Positions 8,405 to 16,741 of a stretch of 33,834 nucleotides of DNA are shown piece by piece (position 1 is the stretch's first letter; the number at the start of each line of letters is the position of its first letter). A program made the translations under genes and the position numbers. A model generated the notes under the pieces. That model worked only from the letters and a program-made list of their open reading frames with translations, was not told the origin of the DNA and searched no databases. Source of the stretch: an uncultured Clostridia bacterium (lineage in GTDB: Bacteria > Bacillota > Clostridia > TANB77 > CAG-465); assembly GCA_944383035.1 (NCBI GenBank), contig CALWOE010000014.1, positions 1-33,834 on the forward strand. The letters are read 5' to 3'.

Positions 8405-9107
8405 CAATATTACTATCTAATTTTATTTTAGATGTATCATTTGTAAGTATTGTTATTTCAACATTATCAATATACTCACTATCATCTAAAAATGTGATTA
8501 TATAATTTTGATTTGTATCATCAAATCTATCATAATCCATATAACTATTTAAAGAATTCATTATATCAAAGACATTATTTTGATCAATTTTATCTTTGTT
8601 ATAATTTTCTTTTATATATATTTTCGAGATTTCGTAATTTTCATCTTCTACTAATTTTACCTTTACTTTCTCACCTCCTACATTTTTTATAACTAAATTA
8701 TTATCATAATATGTATTAAAATTAGTATTATAATTTTGTGAAACAATATATTGTTTTATATTTTCTTCATTTAAAAAGTTATTAAAAGCATAGCTTACAG
8801 CTCCTATACAAATTCCAAATATAATAAGTAGTGCAGTCCAAAATCCACCAGCAATATCATATTTTAAATTTCCATTTGCTTTTTTATTTAAATATAATGT
8901 TTCAACTCCAAGTGAAATAAATAATAGAGGCCATAAATTTATTAAATATTTTAATACATTTAATTTAAATATATAATCTAGAATAAATGCAAGTCCAAAT
9001 ATAATTAAGAATACACCAAAAGTGTATCTTCCAACTTTTAGTTTTACTGTTTTTGTCATATTTTCTTTAATATTTTTATCTTCAACTTTTATATTTTCAT
9101 TTTCCAT
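8394..9107 (-). CDS. LiaF-like membrane protein (DUF5668-type N-terminus)
   Basis: A 237-residue protein, last in the ECF sigma operon. After a charged cytoplasmic head it has three helices (about 28-47, 57-73, 88-108) and a C-terminal extracellular domain (about 110-237) rich in Asn and Asp. The helix region, with GxFLIIFGLAFILD and WPLLFISLGVE, is typical of the LiaI/LiaF transmembrane domain found in envelope-stress proteins of Firmicutes. In Bacillus, LiaF restrains a stress sensor; here the partner is more likely the ECF sigma/anti-sigma pair of the same operon. The start is supported by AGGAGGT upstream. The family of the C-terminal domain is not recognised. Confidence 0.75.
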   Translation of the reverse strand: MENENIKVEDKNIKENMTKTVKLKVGRYTFGVFLIIFGLAFILDYIFKLNVLKYLINLWPLLFISLGVETLYLNKKANGNLKYDIAGGFWTALLIIFGICIGAVSYAFNNFLNEENIKQYIVSQNYNTNFNTYYDNNLVIKNVGGEKVKVKLVEDENYEISKIYIKENYNKDKIDQNNVFDIMNSLNSYMDYDRFDDTNQNYIITFLDDSEYIDNVEITILTNDTSKIKLDSNIEKE

Positions 9108-9119
9108 GTATTAAACCTC

Positions 9120-9620
9120 CTAACGACTTTTGTTTATTAATTTTACACCTATATATATACAAAGTGCAGCTATAATTATTGGTGCTAAGTAGTGAAGTAA
9201 TGTATTAAATATACTATACAAGAAGTATAATTCTAAATCATATATTAGTTCTAATAATATATTTTGGAATATCAAATATGCACCAAATATTATTAAAATA
9301 TAACCAATTATTTTTTGTTTTTTCTTATTATTTAATTTATTTATAATCCCGTCTAATTCTAAGCTATTCCATATATAATCATCCTTATGAGGTTCATTTT
9401 GTATTATTCTATTTCGTATATTAAATGTATCAAAGAAACTATATGCATATATTACTAAAAATGGAAATATAAATATTGGTGTTCCAAGCATTACTGCTAT
9501 CATAAAAAATAATGCAGCAATACTCATTATAGATACACCTCTTTTCATATATCCTTGATACATTTGCCCTGCTCCTGGTATAAAACTAAAGCAAAAAGTA
9601 AATAGTAAGTTTTTCTTCAT
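9120..9620 (-). CDS. TM2-like multi-pass membrane protein of the ECF operon
   Basis: A 166-residue membrane protein. The N-terminal segment FIPGAGQMYQGYMKRG resembles the PGxGxxYxGxxxRG opening of TM2-type small membrane proteins. About four helices are visible: two near 30-62, one near 104-122 and one near 140-161, with a polar loop between. It starts 1 base after the anti-sigma-like gene, with AAAGGAGG as ribosome binding site inside that gene. Proteins of this kind often accompany LiaF-like domains and ECF sigma factors in clostridia. Its molecular role is unknown; a sensing or membrane-organising function in the same stress circuit is an inference. Confidence 0.65.
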   Translation of the reverse strand: MKKNLLFTFCFSFIPGAGQMYQGYMKRGVSIMSIAALFFMIAVMLGTPIFIFPFLVIYAYSFFDTFNIRNRIIQNEPHKDDYIWNSLELDGIINKLNNKKKQKIIGYILIIFGAYLIFQNILLELIYDLELYFLYSIFNTLLHYLAPIIIAALCIYIGVKLINKSR

Positions 9621-9621
9621 A

Positions 9622-10014
9622 TTATTTTCCTCCTTTTATATTTAATGGTTTCATAAAGAAATCTTTAACATTATTTGATATATCTTGTATCTTATCTATG
9701 GTATGTTCTATTTTTGTTTCCTCTGCCTCAATCTGTTTTTTATCATTCATACCATATATGTTTTTTGAAAGTGATGCTTCATATATAATAAGTGCAAATA
9801 ATGTGCAAGCAACTATTTTTAATATATCTAAATAATTTATCTTTCTTTTTATTTTTACTTCATTTATAGATCTTTTAATACCTTCTTTTAAATCTTTTGG
9901 TACTTTTATTTGTTTTTGTTCTATACTTTCAATATATTTTAACATTTCATCTTCATTTGAAAGTAAATTATCTATTTCATGTATTTTTTTATTCATTTCA
10001 TATTTATCCATCAT
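9622..10014 (-). CDS. Probable anti-sigma factor, single-pass membrane protein
   Basis: A 130-residue protein with a cytoplasmic helical N-terminus (1-60), one transmembrane helix (about 63-80) and a polar extracytoplasmic tail (81-130). No zinc-binding HxxxCxxC motif is visible, so this is not a ZAS-type anti-sigma. The call rests on topology and on its place directly after the ECF sigma gene with an ATGA overlap, the classic sigma/anti-sigma arrangement. The tail could be the stress-sensing or protease-cleaved part. A second in-frame ATG follows immediately, so the exact start is uncertain by one codon. Confidence 0.65.
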   Translation of the reverse strand: MMDKYEMNKKIHEIDNLLSNEDEMLKYIESIEQKQIKVPKDLKEGIKRSINEVKIKRKINYLDILKIVACTLFALIIYEASLSKNIYGMNDKKQIEAEETKIEHTIDKIQDISNNVKDFFMKPLNIKGGK

Positions 10015-10538
10015 AGTATACTTACACCTCCAATACTTTCAATTTTTTCTTTTAATAATTTTTTTGCTCTATATATTTGCATTTTAAGAGTTTGTTTTTT
10101 TATTCCTAAATTTTCTGATATTTCATCCAAGCTATTTTGTTTAATATAGTACAAATATAATATATTACTATATGGCTCTTTAATATCTTTAATTAATTTT
10201 ATAATATTTTCTTTTTTCTCTTTTTCAAGTATTTCATCTTCCATTTTATTTGGCATAATATAATTTTCTAAATATAGAATATTATCAGTTGTCATATTTT
10301 CAATTTTTTTTGCTTTACTTTTTAATACATCCTTACATTTATTTAATGCTATCTTACATAAAATATTTTTTATTTCATTTTCTTGTAACTTTCCATATTC
10401 ATCAAAATGTTTATAAAAACTAATATATACTTCTTGTGTTATATCTTCTGCATCAAAGGAATTTATGAGCATATCGTAACATATTTTATATACTAGCTTG
10501 CTATATTTATCTATCATTTCATCAATACTCACATACAA
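10011..10538 (-). CDS. ECF-type RNA polymerase sigma factor
   Basis: A 175-residue sigma factor with only regions 2 and 4. Region 2 (about 10-75) contains DAEDITQEVYISFYKHF, which matches the region 2.2 core-binding helix pattern. Region 4 (about 110-168) contains the -35-reading helix-turn-helix with SLDEISENLGIKKQTLKMQI. It heads a four-gene operon with an anti-sigma-like, a TM2-like and a LiaF-like gene, which suggests control of an envelope-stress response. It has a strong AGGAGG ribosome binding site. The upstream region holds no convincing sigma-A promoter; a TGTTATC...CGTTAT arrangement may be a self-recognised ECF promoter. Confidence 0.9.
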   Translation of the reverse strand: MYVSIDEMIDKYSKLVYKICYDMLINSFDAEDITQEVYISFYKHFDEYGKLQENEIKNILCKIALNKCKDVLKSKAKKIENMTTDNILYLENYIMPNKMEDEILEKEKKENIIKLIKDIKEPYSNILYLYYIKQNSLDEISENLGIKKQTLKMQIYRAKKLLKEKIESIGGVSIL

Positions 10539-10564
10539 TTCCTCCTTCTTACAACATATAACGA

Positions 10565-10595
10565 TGATAAAAAAGTAAAGATAACAAACTTTTTT
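10565..10595 (-). promoter_or_regulatory. Candidate autoregulated ECF promoter
   Basis: On the minus strand TGTTATC is followed after 16 bases by CGTTAT, about 20 bases upstream of the sigma gene. Spacing and the CGT core resemble ECF promoters. The -35 lacks the common AAC, and I see no second copy elsewhere in the window, so this is tentative. Confidence 0.25.
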
Positions 10596-10633
10596 TATAA
10601 TTATAACAAAGTTGTCAAATATTGTTCTATTTA

Positions 10634-10662
10634 TTGAAAAAACTTTGTATTTATGATAAGTT
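10634..10662 (+). promoter_or_regulatory. Candidate promoter of the c-di-GMP phosphodiesterase gene
   Basis: -35 TTGAAA (10634-10639), a 17-base spacer and -10 TAAGTT (10657-10662), with a TGA extended -10. The -10 is a weak match, so confidence is moderate. Confidence 0.4.
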
Positions 10663-10693
10663 TATATATGTATTTATGTATTAAGAGGTGCAT

Positions 10694-12940
10694 ATGAAAA
10701 GTTTACTTAGAAAAAAATTAAGTTATAAAAAAAATTACAAATTAAAACTTTGGTTAATATTAATTATATTTTTGTTATTAATTTTAATTTCCGTAATTTA
10801 TCTAACATATATTAGAAATCTGACTTTGGACAATATATATACAAGCTTAAATGAAATTGGAACACAAAATGCCGATAAATTAAATTTAATAATATCAAAT
10901 CAAAAAAAATATGTAAGTCAAATGATTGACAGCATAACAGATGCAAACTTCCAATCACCAGAACAGATTTTTAATAGATTTAAAAAAGATATGGAAGATT
11001 ATCACTTTAATCGTCTTGCCATTTTAGATAAAAATGGAAATGGAATCACAAATGATGGACTTTTAATTTCAAATTATCCTAAAATAGAAGAGTTTTTTGC
11101 GCAAGATGAAGTATATTTATCTGAGAATAGACCAAGTGTAGTATCAAATTTCCAAGTAAATATTTATTCAAAGAAATTTAGTTTATCTGGAAGAGAAGTT
11201 GTTATTTTTGCGACTATAAAAACAGAAGAATACAAAAATATATTATCTAAAGAAGTTTTTAATGGAAAAGGTGGAACATATTTAATAAATAATAATGGAG
11301 ATATTATAATAGACTCATTTGGTGTTGATACACAAACACTTGTAGATAATAAAAACATATTTGATATAAATAACACTGAGATTTTAGATGAAGATATCAA
11401 TATTAATAATATAAATGAAATGAAAAATAATATTAAAAACAATTTATCTGGTAATTTTTATATTAAGACCGCTAATAATAAGTATTTTATAAATTATGAA
11501 CCAATAGATACTAATAATTGGTATGTAGTAACAATAGCTCCTGATACAATAATAGCAAAAGAAACTAACCTTTTTTTACTTATATCATTTATAGTTTGTA
11601 TTTTAATCATATTTATAATCACAAGCATTTCAATATATATTGATGTTTCAAATAAAAAGAAAAATGAAAAACTATATAATCTTGCATATATTGATAAAAT
11701 TACTTTACTTGGTAACGAAAGTTTCTTTAAAGAAAAAGGTGATATTTATCTTAAAAATGCCGTAAAAAACAAATATATAATATCACTTGATATAAACAAA
11801 TTTAAGGCTTTAAATAATATATATGGATACGAATTTTGTAGTAATATTTTAAAAGTTTTAGCTGAAAAATTAATAAATATTTTACCACTTGATAATATTA
11901 CATGTAGACTAGGTAATGATGTATTTGTATCAATATTTAGTTATAGACAAGATATAAATAATTTTATGGATAAAATATATACAAATATATCAAATATAAC
12001 AGTTAATAATGAAAATATACATTTAAATTTAGCTATTGGAATATATAAAATAACTCAAGAAGATAATGATATAAATAAAGTTTTAGATAAAGCAACTATG
12101 GCTCGTGCTAAGATTAAAGGACAATATGATAAGAACTATTATATATTTGATGATATATTAGAAAGTACTCTTATAGATGAACAAAAAATAGAATCAAGTA
12201 TGGAAGCTGCAATTAAAAATCACGAATTTAAAGTTGTATATCAACCAAAAACATTTGTAAAAAATGAAAAATTTGCTGGTGCAGAAGCTTTAGTTAGATG
12301 GTATAAAGATGACAAAATAATACCTCCTAATAAATTTATTCCTCTATTTGAAAAAAATAAATTTATTATTAAATTAGATTTATACATGTTTGAATGTGTA
12401 TGTAAAGATATGGCATACTGGAAAGAAAAATATAATTTTGTACCAACAATTTCTATAAATGTATCAAAAGAACATTTTATTAAAGAAGATTTTATTGAAG
12501 ATTATATAAAAATAGTTGATAAATATAAAATTGATAGAAAAAATATAGATTTAGAAATAACAGAAAGCGCAACTATTGAAGAAAACATAGATACTATTAA
12601 AATTCTTCAAAAAATTAAAGATAGCGGATTTATAGTTTCAATTGACGATTTTGGAACTGGTTATTCTTCTTTAAGTATGTTACAAAGTATGCCAATTGAT
12701 ATTATAAAAATAGATAAAGTATTTATTGATAAAGCAAATCTTAATAGTGATAAAAACATAATTAATTATATAATGTCTATTGCTAAACATTTGGGTGTAA
12801 AAACAATAACAGAAGGTGTAGAGAAAAAAGAACAAGTTGACTTCTTAAAAAAATTAAAATGTGATATGATACAAGGTTATTATTATTCTAAACCAATACA
12901 AAAAAAAGAATTTGAAGAATATTTTAATAAAAATAGATAA
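10694..12940 (+). CDS. Membrane-bound c-di-GMP phosphodiesterase: sensor, degenerate GGDEF, intact EAL
   Basis: A 748-residue protein. Helix 1 (19-39) and helix 2 (293-317) bracket an extracellular sensor domain of Cache type (about 45-285). The GGDEF domain (about 330-490) carries RLGNDVF (405-411) where active cyclases have RxGGDEF, so it should not make c-di-GMP. The EAL domain (495-740) keeps the catalytic set: EAL (531-533), Asn589, the Glu pair in EITES, Asp651-Asp652 in DDFGTGYSS, the lysine of IKIDK, ITEGVE and the Gln of QGYYYSKP. It should hydrolyse c-di-GMP to pGpG in response to an outside signal. Start: ATG 10694 follows AGAGG by 5 bases; an in-frame GTG two codons earlier lies in the ribosome binding site. 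Confidence 0.92.
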   Translation: MKSLLRKKLSYKKNYKLKLWLILIIFLLLILISVIYLTYIRNLTLDNIYTSLNEIGTQNADKLNLIISNQKKYVSQMIDSITDANFQSPEQIFNRFKKDMEDYHFNRLAILDKNGNGITNDGLLISNYPKIEEFFAQDEVYLSENRPSVVSNFQVNIYSKKFSLSGREVVIFATIKTEEYKNILSKEVFNGKGGTYLINNNGDIIIDSFGVDTQTLVDNKNIFDINNTEILDEDININNINEMKNNIKNNLSGNFYIKTANNKYFINYEPIDTNNWYVVTIAPDTIIAKETNLFLLISFIVCILIIFIITSISIYIDVSNKKKNEKLYNLAYIDKITLLGNESFFKEKGDIYLKNAVKNKYIISLDINKFKALNNIYGYEFCSNILKVLAEKLINILPLDNITCRLGNDVFVSIFSYRQDINNFMDKIYTNISNITVNNENIHLNLAIGIYKITQEDNDINKVLDKATMARAKIKGQYDKNYYIFDDILESTLIDEQKIESSMEAAIKNHEFKVVYQPKTFVKNEKFAGAEALVRWYKDDKIIPPNKFIPLFEKNKFIIKLDLYMFECVCKDMAYWKEKYNFVPTISINVSKEHFIKEDFIEDYIKIVDKYKIDRKNIDLEITESATIEENIDTIKILQKIKDSGFIVSIDDFGTGYSSLSMLQSMPIDIIKIDKVFIDKANLNSDKNIINYIMSIAKHLGVKTITEGVEKKEQVDFLKKLKCDMIQGYYYSKPIQKKEFEEYFNKNR

Positions 12941-12970
12941 AAAAAATACCTAGGAATATATTTCCTAGGT
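12939..12970 (-). terminator. Intrinsic terminator of the glycosyltransferase gene
   Basis: The 9-bp stem ACCTAGGAA/TTCCTAGGT (12948-12956 with 12962-12970) with a 5-base loop is followed on the minus strand by eight T. It lies right at the glycosyltransferase stop codon and may also mark the end of the convergent phosphodiesterase transcript. Confidence 0.8.
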
Positions 12971-14235
12971 TAATTATTACTTGAATCTACTATGCTATCA
13001 ATATCTACAGTTCTATTATGTTCAATTGGTTCCCACTTATGATCTTTTTTTACCAAACATAAAGCATTAATTGGAACCCATGTTAACATGAAAAATGATA
13101 ATGTTAGTATTCCTTTTATTGTTTTTCCAATTTTTTTACGTTCTTTCATTACTATGTATAGTGCAATTACAACTCCTGCTACATATCCTAATATTACTGA
13201 GAATATCTTGTTATCATACATTAATTTTACTACATCTGATACTTCTATACCTATATGAGAATATACCATAAGCATAAGTATTAATATACAAGCAAAAAGT
13301 TGAATAACCGGTGCTAAATAGAAAAGCGACATATCAATAGCTTGTGGTATTTTTTTCTTTATACCTGTAATAAGAAGTCTTGGTGAATAATAGCCTAAAC
13401 ATTGTAATGTTCCAACAGACCAACGTTTTCTTTGTTTCCAAGATTGTGTAAATGATAATGGTTGTTCATCATAAGTTATTGCATCTTTTACAAATGCTAT
13501 TTTTTCATCGTTTAATGCACATTGTGCAGCAAATTCTATATCTTCAGTCATTGTAAATGTATTAAATCCATGTTTATCAATTACTTCTTTTGATATTATA
13601 AAACCAGTACCATTTATAGATGATGACCATCCCATATTCATTCTTGCTTGGTTAAAGAAATAATTTTGTACCCAGTAAAATAGTGAATAACAGCTAGATA
13701 TCCAACTATCTTGTGGATTTTTACTATCTCTATATCCTTGTGCTACTTTATAACCTGCACATAAAGCATCATTCATTCTTCTTACATAATCAGGATGTAC
13801 AATATTATCTGCATCAAATATTGCATAAGCTTCATACTCTGGATAATTATTATTCATATATTCAAATGTAAATTTTAAAACATCACCTTTACATTTAACA
13901 GGAACAGTACAATTAATAACTTTTGCACCTTTTTGTTTTGCAACTTCTTCAGTATTATCTGTACAGTTATTAGGAATTACAAAAACATCATATAAATCTT
14001 TTGGATAGTTTTGTTTATTTAAACTATCAAGCAAATTTCCTATAACTTTTCCTTCATTTCTTGCTGCAATTAAAACTGCAATTTTATATCTTGGCCTATA
14101 CTTTCTAATAACATTTCTTTTATTGAAAAAAGCAAATATTCCTGTTACAATGTAATATATTGCATAGCCAACTACTGCTATATCAACAATATAATACAAA
14201 ACTTTTAATATAAATTTAATAATTTCTACTAACAT
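12970..14235 (-). CDS. Membrane family 2 processive glycosyltransferase
   Basis: A 421-residue GT2 enzyme of the cellulose/hyaluronan/poly-GlcNAc synthase type. An N-terminal hydrophobic region (8-36) precedes the catalytic domain, which shows DADN (141-144, the metal- and UDP-binding DxD), TED (230-232, catalytic base) and QRKRW (268-272, the QxxRW motif of processive enzymes). Three or so helices follow (about 300-325, 343-362, 375-395). It should extend a polysaccharide at the membrane from a nucleotide sugar; which sugar is unclear. No PilZ domain is present, so direct c-di-GMP binding is not evident despite the neighbouring phosphodiesterase. It is monocistronic with a consensus promoter. 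Confidence 0.9.
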   Translation of the reverse strand: MLVEIIKFILKVLYYIVDIAVVGYAIYYIVTGIFAFFNKRNVIRKYRPRYKIAVLIAARNEGKVIGNLLDSLNKQNYPKDLYDVFVIPNNCTDNTEEVAKQKGAKVINCTVPVKCKGDVLKFTFEYMNNNYPEYEAYAIFDADNIVHPDYVRRMNDALCAGYKVAQGYRDSKNPQDSWISSCYSLFYWVQNYFFNQARMNMGWSSSINGTGFIISKEVIDKHGFNTFTMTEDIEFAAQCALNDEKIAFVKDAITYDEQPLSFTQSWKQRKRWSVGTLQCLGYYSPRLLITGIKKKIPQAIDMSLFYLAPVIQLFACILILMLMVYSHIGIEVSDVVKLMYDNKIFSVILGYVAGVVIALYIVMKERKKIGKTIKGILTLSFFMLTWVPINALCLVKKDHKWEPIEHNRTVDIDSIVDSSNN

Positions 14236-14270
14236 TTTTCCACCCTTTTTGATAAAATTCTACTTTTAAT

Positions 14271-14299
14271 ATTATACTATCTATTATACTTTATGTCAA
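14271..14299 (-). promoter_or_regulatory. Consensus sigma-A promoter of the glycosyltransferase gene
   Basis: A perfect -35 TTGACA (14299-14294), 17-base spacer and perfect -10 TATAAT (14276-14271) on the minus strand. This is the strongest promoter by consensus match in the window. Confidence 0.85.
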
Positions 14300-14388
14300 T
14301 ATTTTATATGATATTCTTAAAGAATTTCATGATTTTATGTAAAATTTATCTTTTATATCCCTTAATTTATAAACACTTGTTATACAAA

Positions 14389-14404
14389 CTTACATTAATG
14401 TAAG
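14389..14404. promoter_or_regulatory. Second TTACA-N4-TGTAA palindrome, upstream of the glycosyltransferase promoter
   Basis: CTTACATTAATGTAAG is a perfect 16-base palindrome with the same TTACA-N4-TGTAA core as the site at 981-996. It lies 90 bases upstream of the glycosyltransferase -35 box. It could bring this gene under the BceR-type regulator. One site in AT-rich DNA is weak evidence. Confidence 0.35.
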
Positions 14405-14406
14405 AG

Positions 14407-14441
14407 AAAAAATAGATATAAACTTTAAAAGTCTATATCTA
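14407..14441 (-). terminator. Intrinsic terminator of the LamG-like pilin-fusion gene
   Basis: A 13-bp stem (14413-14425 with 14429-14441, one G-U pair on the minus strand) and a 3-base loop are followed by six T. It lies 15 bases after the stop codon. Confidence 0.85.
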
Positions 14442-14455
14442 TAAAACAGTTACTA

Positions 14456-16120
14456 TTAATTTATTTTATATCTTGTATTATCAAAATTATAATTTGTTTT
14501 TATTTCTTCATCGTCCAAAGCTCTATCATATACACGTAAATTATATAAATTTCCAAAATTACCTATATATAAATTAGCAGTATCTGAATTATAATTTACA
14601 AATCCTGAAACATTTATACTTTTTACTAAATTTCCATTTAAAAACATCTTGATAACTTTTCCATCATAAGTAGTTGCAATATATTGTTTATCTGTAAAAC
14701 TAATAGAGAATGAATCACTATAAGTATTATATCCAATATCATATATTATAATACATTCCATATTTTTAGGTGATATACTTATTTGTATTCCATCGCCTTG
14801 TTCATTTATAATTTTAAAGAGACCTAGATTTGATCCTATTACACTTGACCTAGATTCAGTTAAAGACATTGTTGTCTCTATAGTTACAAATTTTGGAGCT
14901 ATATTAGAAACTTCTGCTTTTTCAAGTCCAGATAATACTAAACTATAATCTGACCAAGTAACCCTTCCTACAAGTTTCAAATCATTATTATTTCCGCTTA
15001 TATCTTTCCAAGTTGTAGTAGAAGAACTATATGTATCACCAATATTACGTCTTGCATCAAAATTTAAAAGTAATCCATCATTACTATACCAAACATTTAT
15101 ATATTCAACATCGAAGTTACCTGCATTATCTTGTATATATACAGTTAAAGTATCAGCTTTTTCACTAAATACAATTGTATTTTCTTCGACTAACTTACCA
15201 TTATTTTGGAAGTATTCATAAGCTTCATCTTCTTTGATATTTCCTTCTTCAAATTTTACAAATTTAACTCCACTTATAGAATCACTTCTTTCAGTTATAT
15301 TTATAAATCCTGCATCTGTTGTTTCATCTACAATTTCATTTATATTATTATCTATTACAAGTTTTGGTTTTACATTATCAAAATTTGTTACCGCATAATT
15401 TGCTACTTTAACATTTGTAGTATCTTCATCAGTTGTATATTTTATTTCTATATTAAAGTTTGATGTACCTTTTGCTTCATACAAGTTATAATTATTATCA
15501 CTACCTGTTTTAGTTGCATTTATACTATTTATAATATAATCTTTTGGAACTTTTACAGTAACTGATATTTCTTCATTTGTCCACTCTTTAGTACTTGGTA
15601 AGAATATTATTGCATTATTTGGTTCAAATATATCGCCATTTCTTTCTTGTGATAAAACATTTTTTAAATCTTCTGTTAATGTAAAATATACTTCACTTCC
15701 TATTTTAAGACCTTGCAAATAATATACTCTACCAGTCTCTTGAGAAAGAGCATATATATCATTTTCTCCATTTTTACCATTTCCTAAATTTGTAGTTAAG
15801 TTTCCAATTTTACTGTAATCTATTTCATATAATATAACTTTATTATCAGATGTTGGTACTTCTCCATTTGCAAGTATTTGATCTTTATAACTATCTATTC
15901 CTGTTAAATCTAGAGCTACACTACTTCCTGTTGGATATTCTCCATTTGCTACATAATATGTATTTATACTTGCTTCTATTGAATTAATTTCAAGTGCAAA
16001 CTGTACTTTTCTTGAATTATTTAATGAGTTTACAACAGATATAGTGACAGTTGTTAAAAGTATCATAACTATTGTCAAAGAAGCAGCTAGTGCTACCATT
16101 GAAAAACCTTTTTTATTCAT
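14456..16120 (-). CDS. Prepilin-like surface protein with Ig-like and LamG-like domains
   Basis: A 554-residue exported protein. The start MNKKG-FSMVALAAS followed by a hydrophobic helix (6-30) fits a type IV prepilin signal cut after Gly5, although the usual Glu at mature position 5 is replaced by Ala. A pseudopilin-like module follows (about 31-155) with EINSIEASINTYYVANGEYP and the ETGRVYY...FTLTEDL signature shared with two nearby genes. Two beta-rich Ig-like segments lie near 175-245 and 250-343. The C-terminus (350-545) resembles a LamG/concanavalin-like jelly roll: NFDARRN, WKDISGNNNDL, and NLRVYDRALDDEEIKTNY near the end. It is probably a surface-displayed, possibly glycan-binding protein. 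No assembly machinery is in the window. Confidence 0.75.
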   Translation of the reverse strand: MNKKGFSMVALAASLTIVMILLTTVTISVVNSLNNSRKVQFALEINSIEASINTYYVANGEYPTGSSVALDLTGIDSYKDQILANGEVPTSDNKVILYEIDYSKIGNLTTNLGNGKNGENDIYALSQETGRVYYLQGLKIGSEVYFTLTEDLKNVLSQERNGDIFEPNNAIIFLPSTKEWTNEEISVTVKVPKDYIINSINATKTGSDNNYNLYEAKGTSNFNIEIKYTTDEDTTNVKVANYAVTNFDNVKPKLVIDNNINEIVDETTDAGFINITERSDSISGVKFVKFEEGNIKEDEAYEYFQNNGKLVEENTIVFSEKADTLTVYIQDNAGNFDVEYINVWYSNDGLLLNFDARRNIGDTYSSSTTTWKDISGNNNDLKLVGRVTWSDYSLVLSGLEKAEVSNIAPKFVTIETTMSLTESRSSVIGSNLGLFKIINEQGDGIQISISPKNMECIIIYDIGYNTYSDSFSISFTDKQYIATTYDGKVIKMFLNGNLVKSINVSGFVNYNSDTANLYIGNFGNLYNLRVYDRALDDEEIKTNYNFDNTRYKIN

Positions 16121-16145
16121 ATTTAAACCTCTCCATTTTATCTAT

Positions 16146-16174
16146 ATAATAGCATATATTAAAAACATTTTCAA
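16146..16174 (-). promoter_or_regulatory. Sigma-A promoter of the LamG-like pilin-fusion gene
   Basis: -35 TTGAAA (16174-16169), a 17-base spacer and -10 TATTAT (16151-16146) on the minus strand. The -35 is identical to that of the second pilin-fusion gene. Confidence 0.7.
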
Positions 16175-16226
16175 CAAATAATTTATAAATTTTAATTGAG
16201 TTGCTAAAATTATTTTTCCAGTTTTA

Positions 16227-16255
16227 TTGTTACTTTATGTAAAATATGATATAAT
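16227..16255 (+). promoter_or_regulatory. Promoter with long leader before the 126-residue unknown gene
   Basis: -35 TTGTTA (16227-16232), a 17-base spacer and -10 TATAAT (16250-16255) with TGA extended -10. The leader is about 60 bases and contains GTACAATTGTGC (near-palindromic). Confidence 0.75.
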
Positions 16256-16324
16256 ATGTTTGTAAATAATTAAAGGTACAATTGTGCTATATACTCTAAA
16301 GAAATTTTTAAGGAGGGACTATAT

Positions 16325-16705
16325 ATGAAATATTATGAGATTGCTGCAGTATGGTGGGCAGATAAACTACGTTTACTAAATTTACCTGAATATTTTAACT
16401 TAAATAAAGAAAAAGAATCTAATATTATACAAAATTCTCAATACTTATTAACAGAGAAAAATATTGAAGATTTCGAAAAAAAACTTGCTAAACTAATATA
16501 TTACTATGTTGAAAAAGATGATCATTTAACTATCGGAGTTAGTAAATCACCAGATTCATTATTAACACAAGTAGCAAAAGAGACAAATGTATTTAATTGT
16601 AATTTTCCACAATATTCATCAATGTATATTTCAAAATATAATGTATATGTATATGATGAAAATAATTATTTACAACCCAAAACTATTTTTTTTAACAGAA
16701 AATAA
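16325..16705 (+). CDS. Unknown 126-residue soluble protein
   Basis: A protein I do not recognise. It has no signal or membrane segment. The opening MKYYEIAAVWWADKLRLLNL is aromatic-rich with a Trp pair; a helical stretch (about 32-65) and a beta-like C-terminal half with many Tyr and Asn follow. The ribosome binding site AAGGAGGG and an extended -10 promoter support strong expression. It lies between two minus-strand pilin-fusion genes but is transcribed away from the first and toward the second, ending at a shared terminator. Nothing shows a functional link to them. Confidence 0.7.
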   Translation: MKYYEIAAVWWADKLRLLNLPEYFNLNKEKESNIIQNSQYLLTEKNIEDFEKKLAKLIYYYVEKDDHLTIGVSKSPDSLLTQVAKETNVFNCNFPQYSSMYISKYNVYVYDENNYLQPKTIFFNRK

Positions 16706-16736
16706 ACTCACACAGATTAATTTTGTGTGAGTTTTT
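16704..16736. terminator. Bidirectional intrinsic terminator
   Basis: The stem AAACTCACAC/GTGTGAGTTT with a loop of about 10 bases lies between convergent stop codons at 16705 and 16742. The T run is best on the plus strand. Confidence 0.8.
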
Positions 16737-16741
16737 CTATT

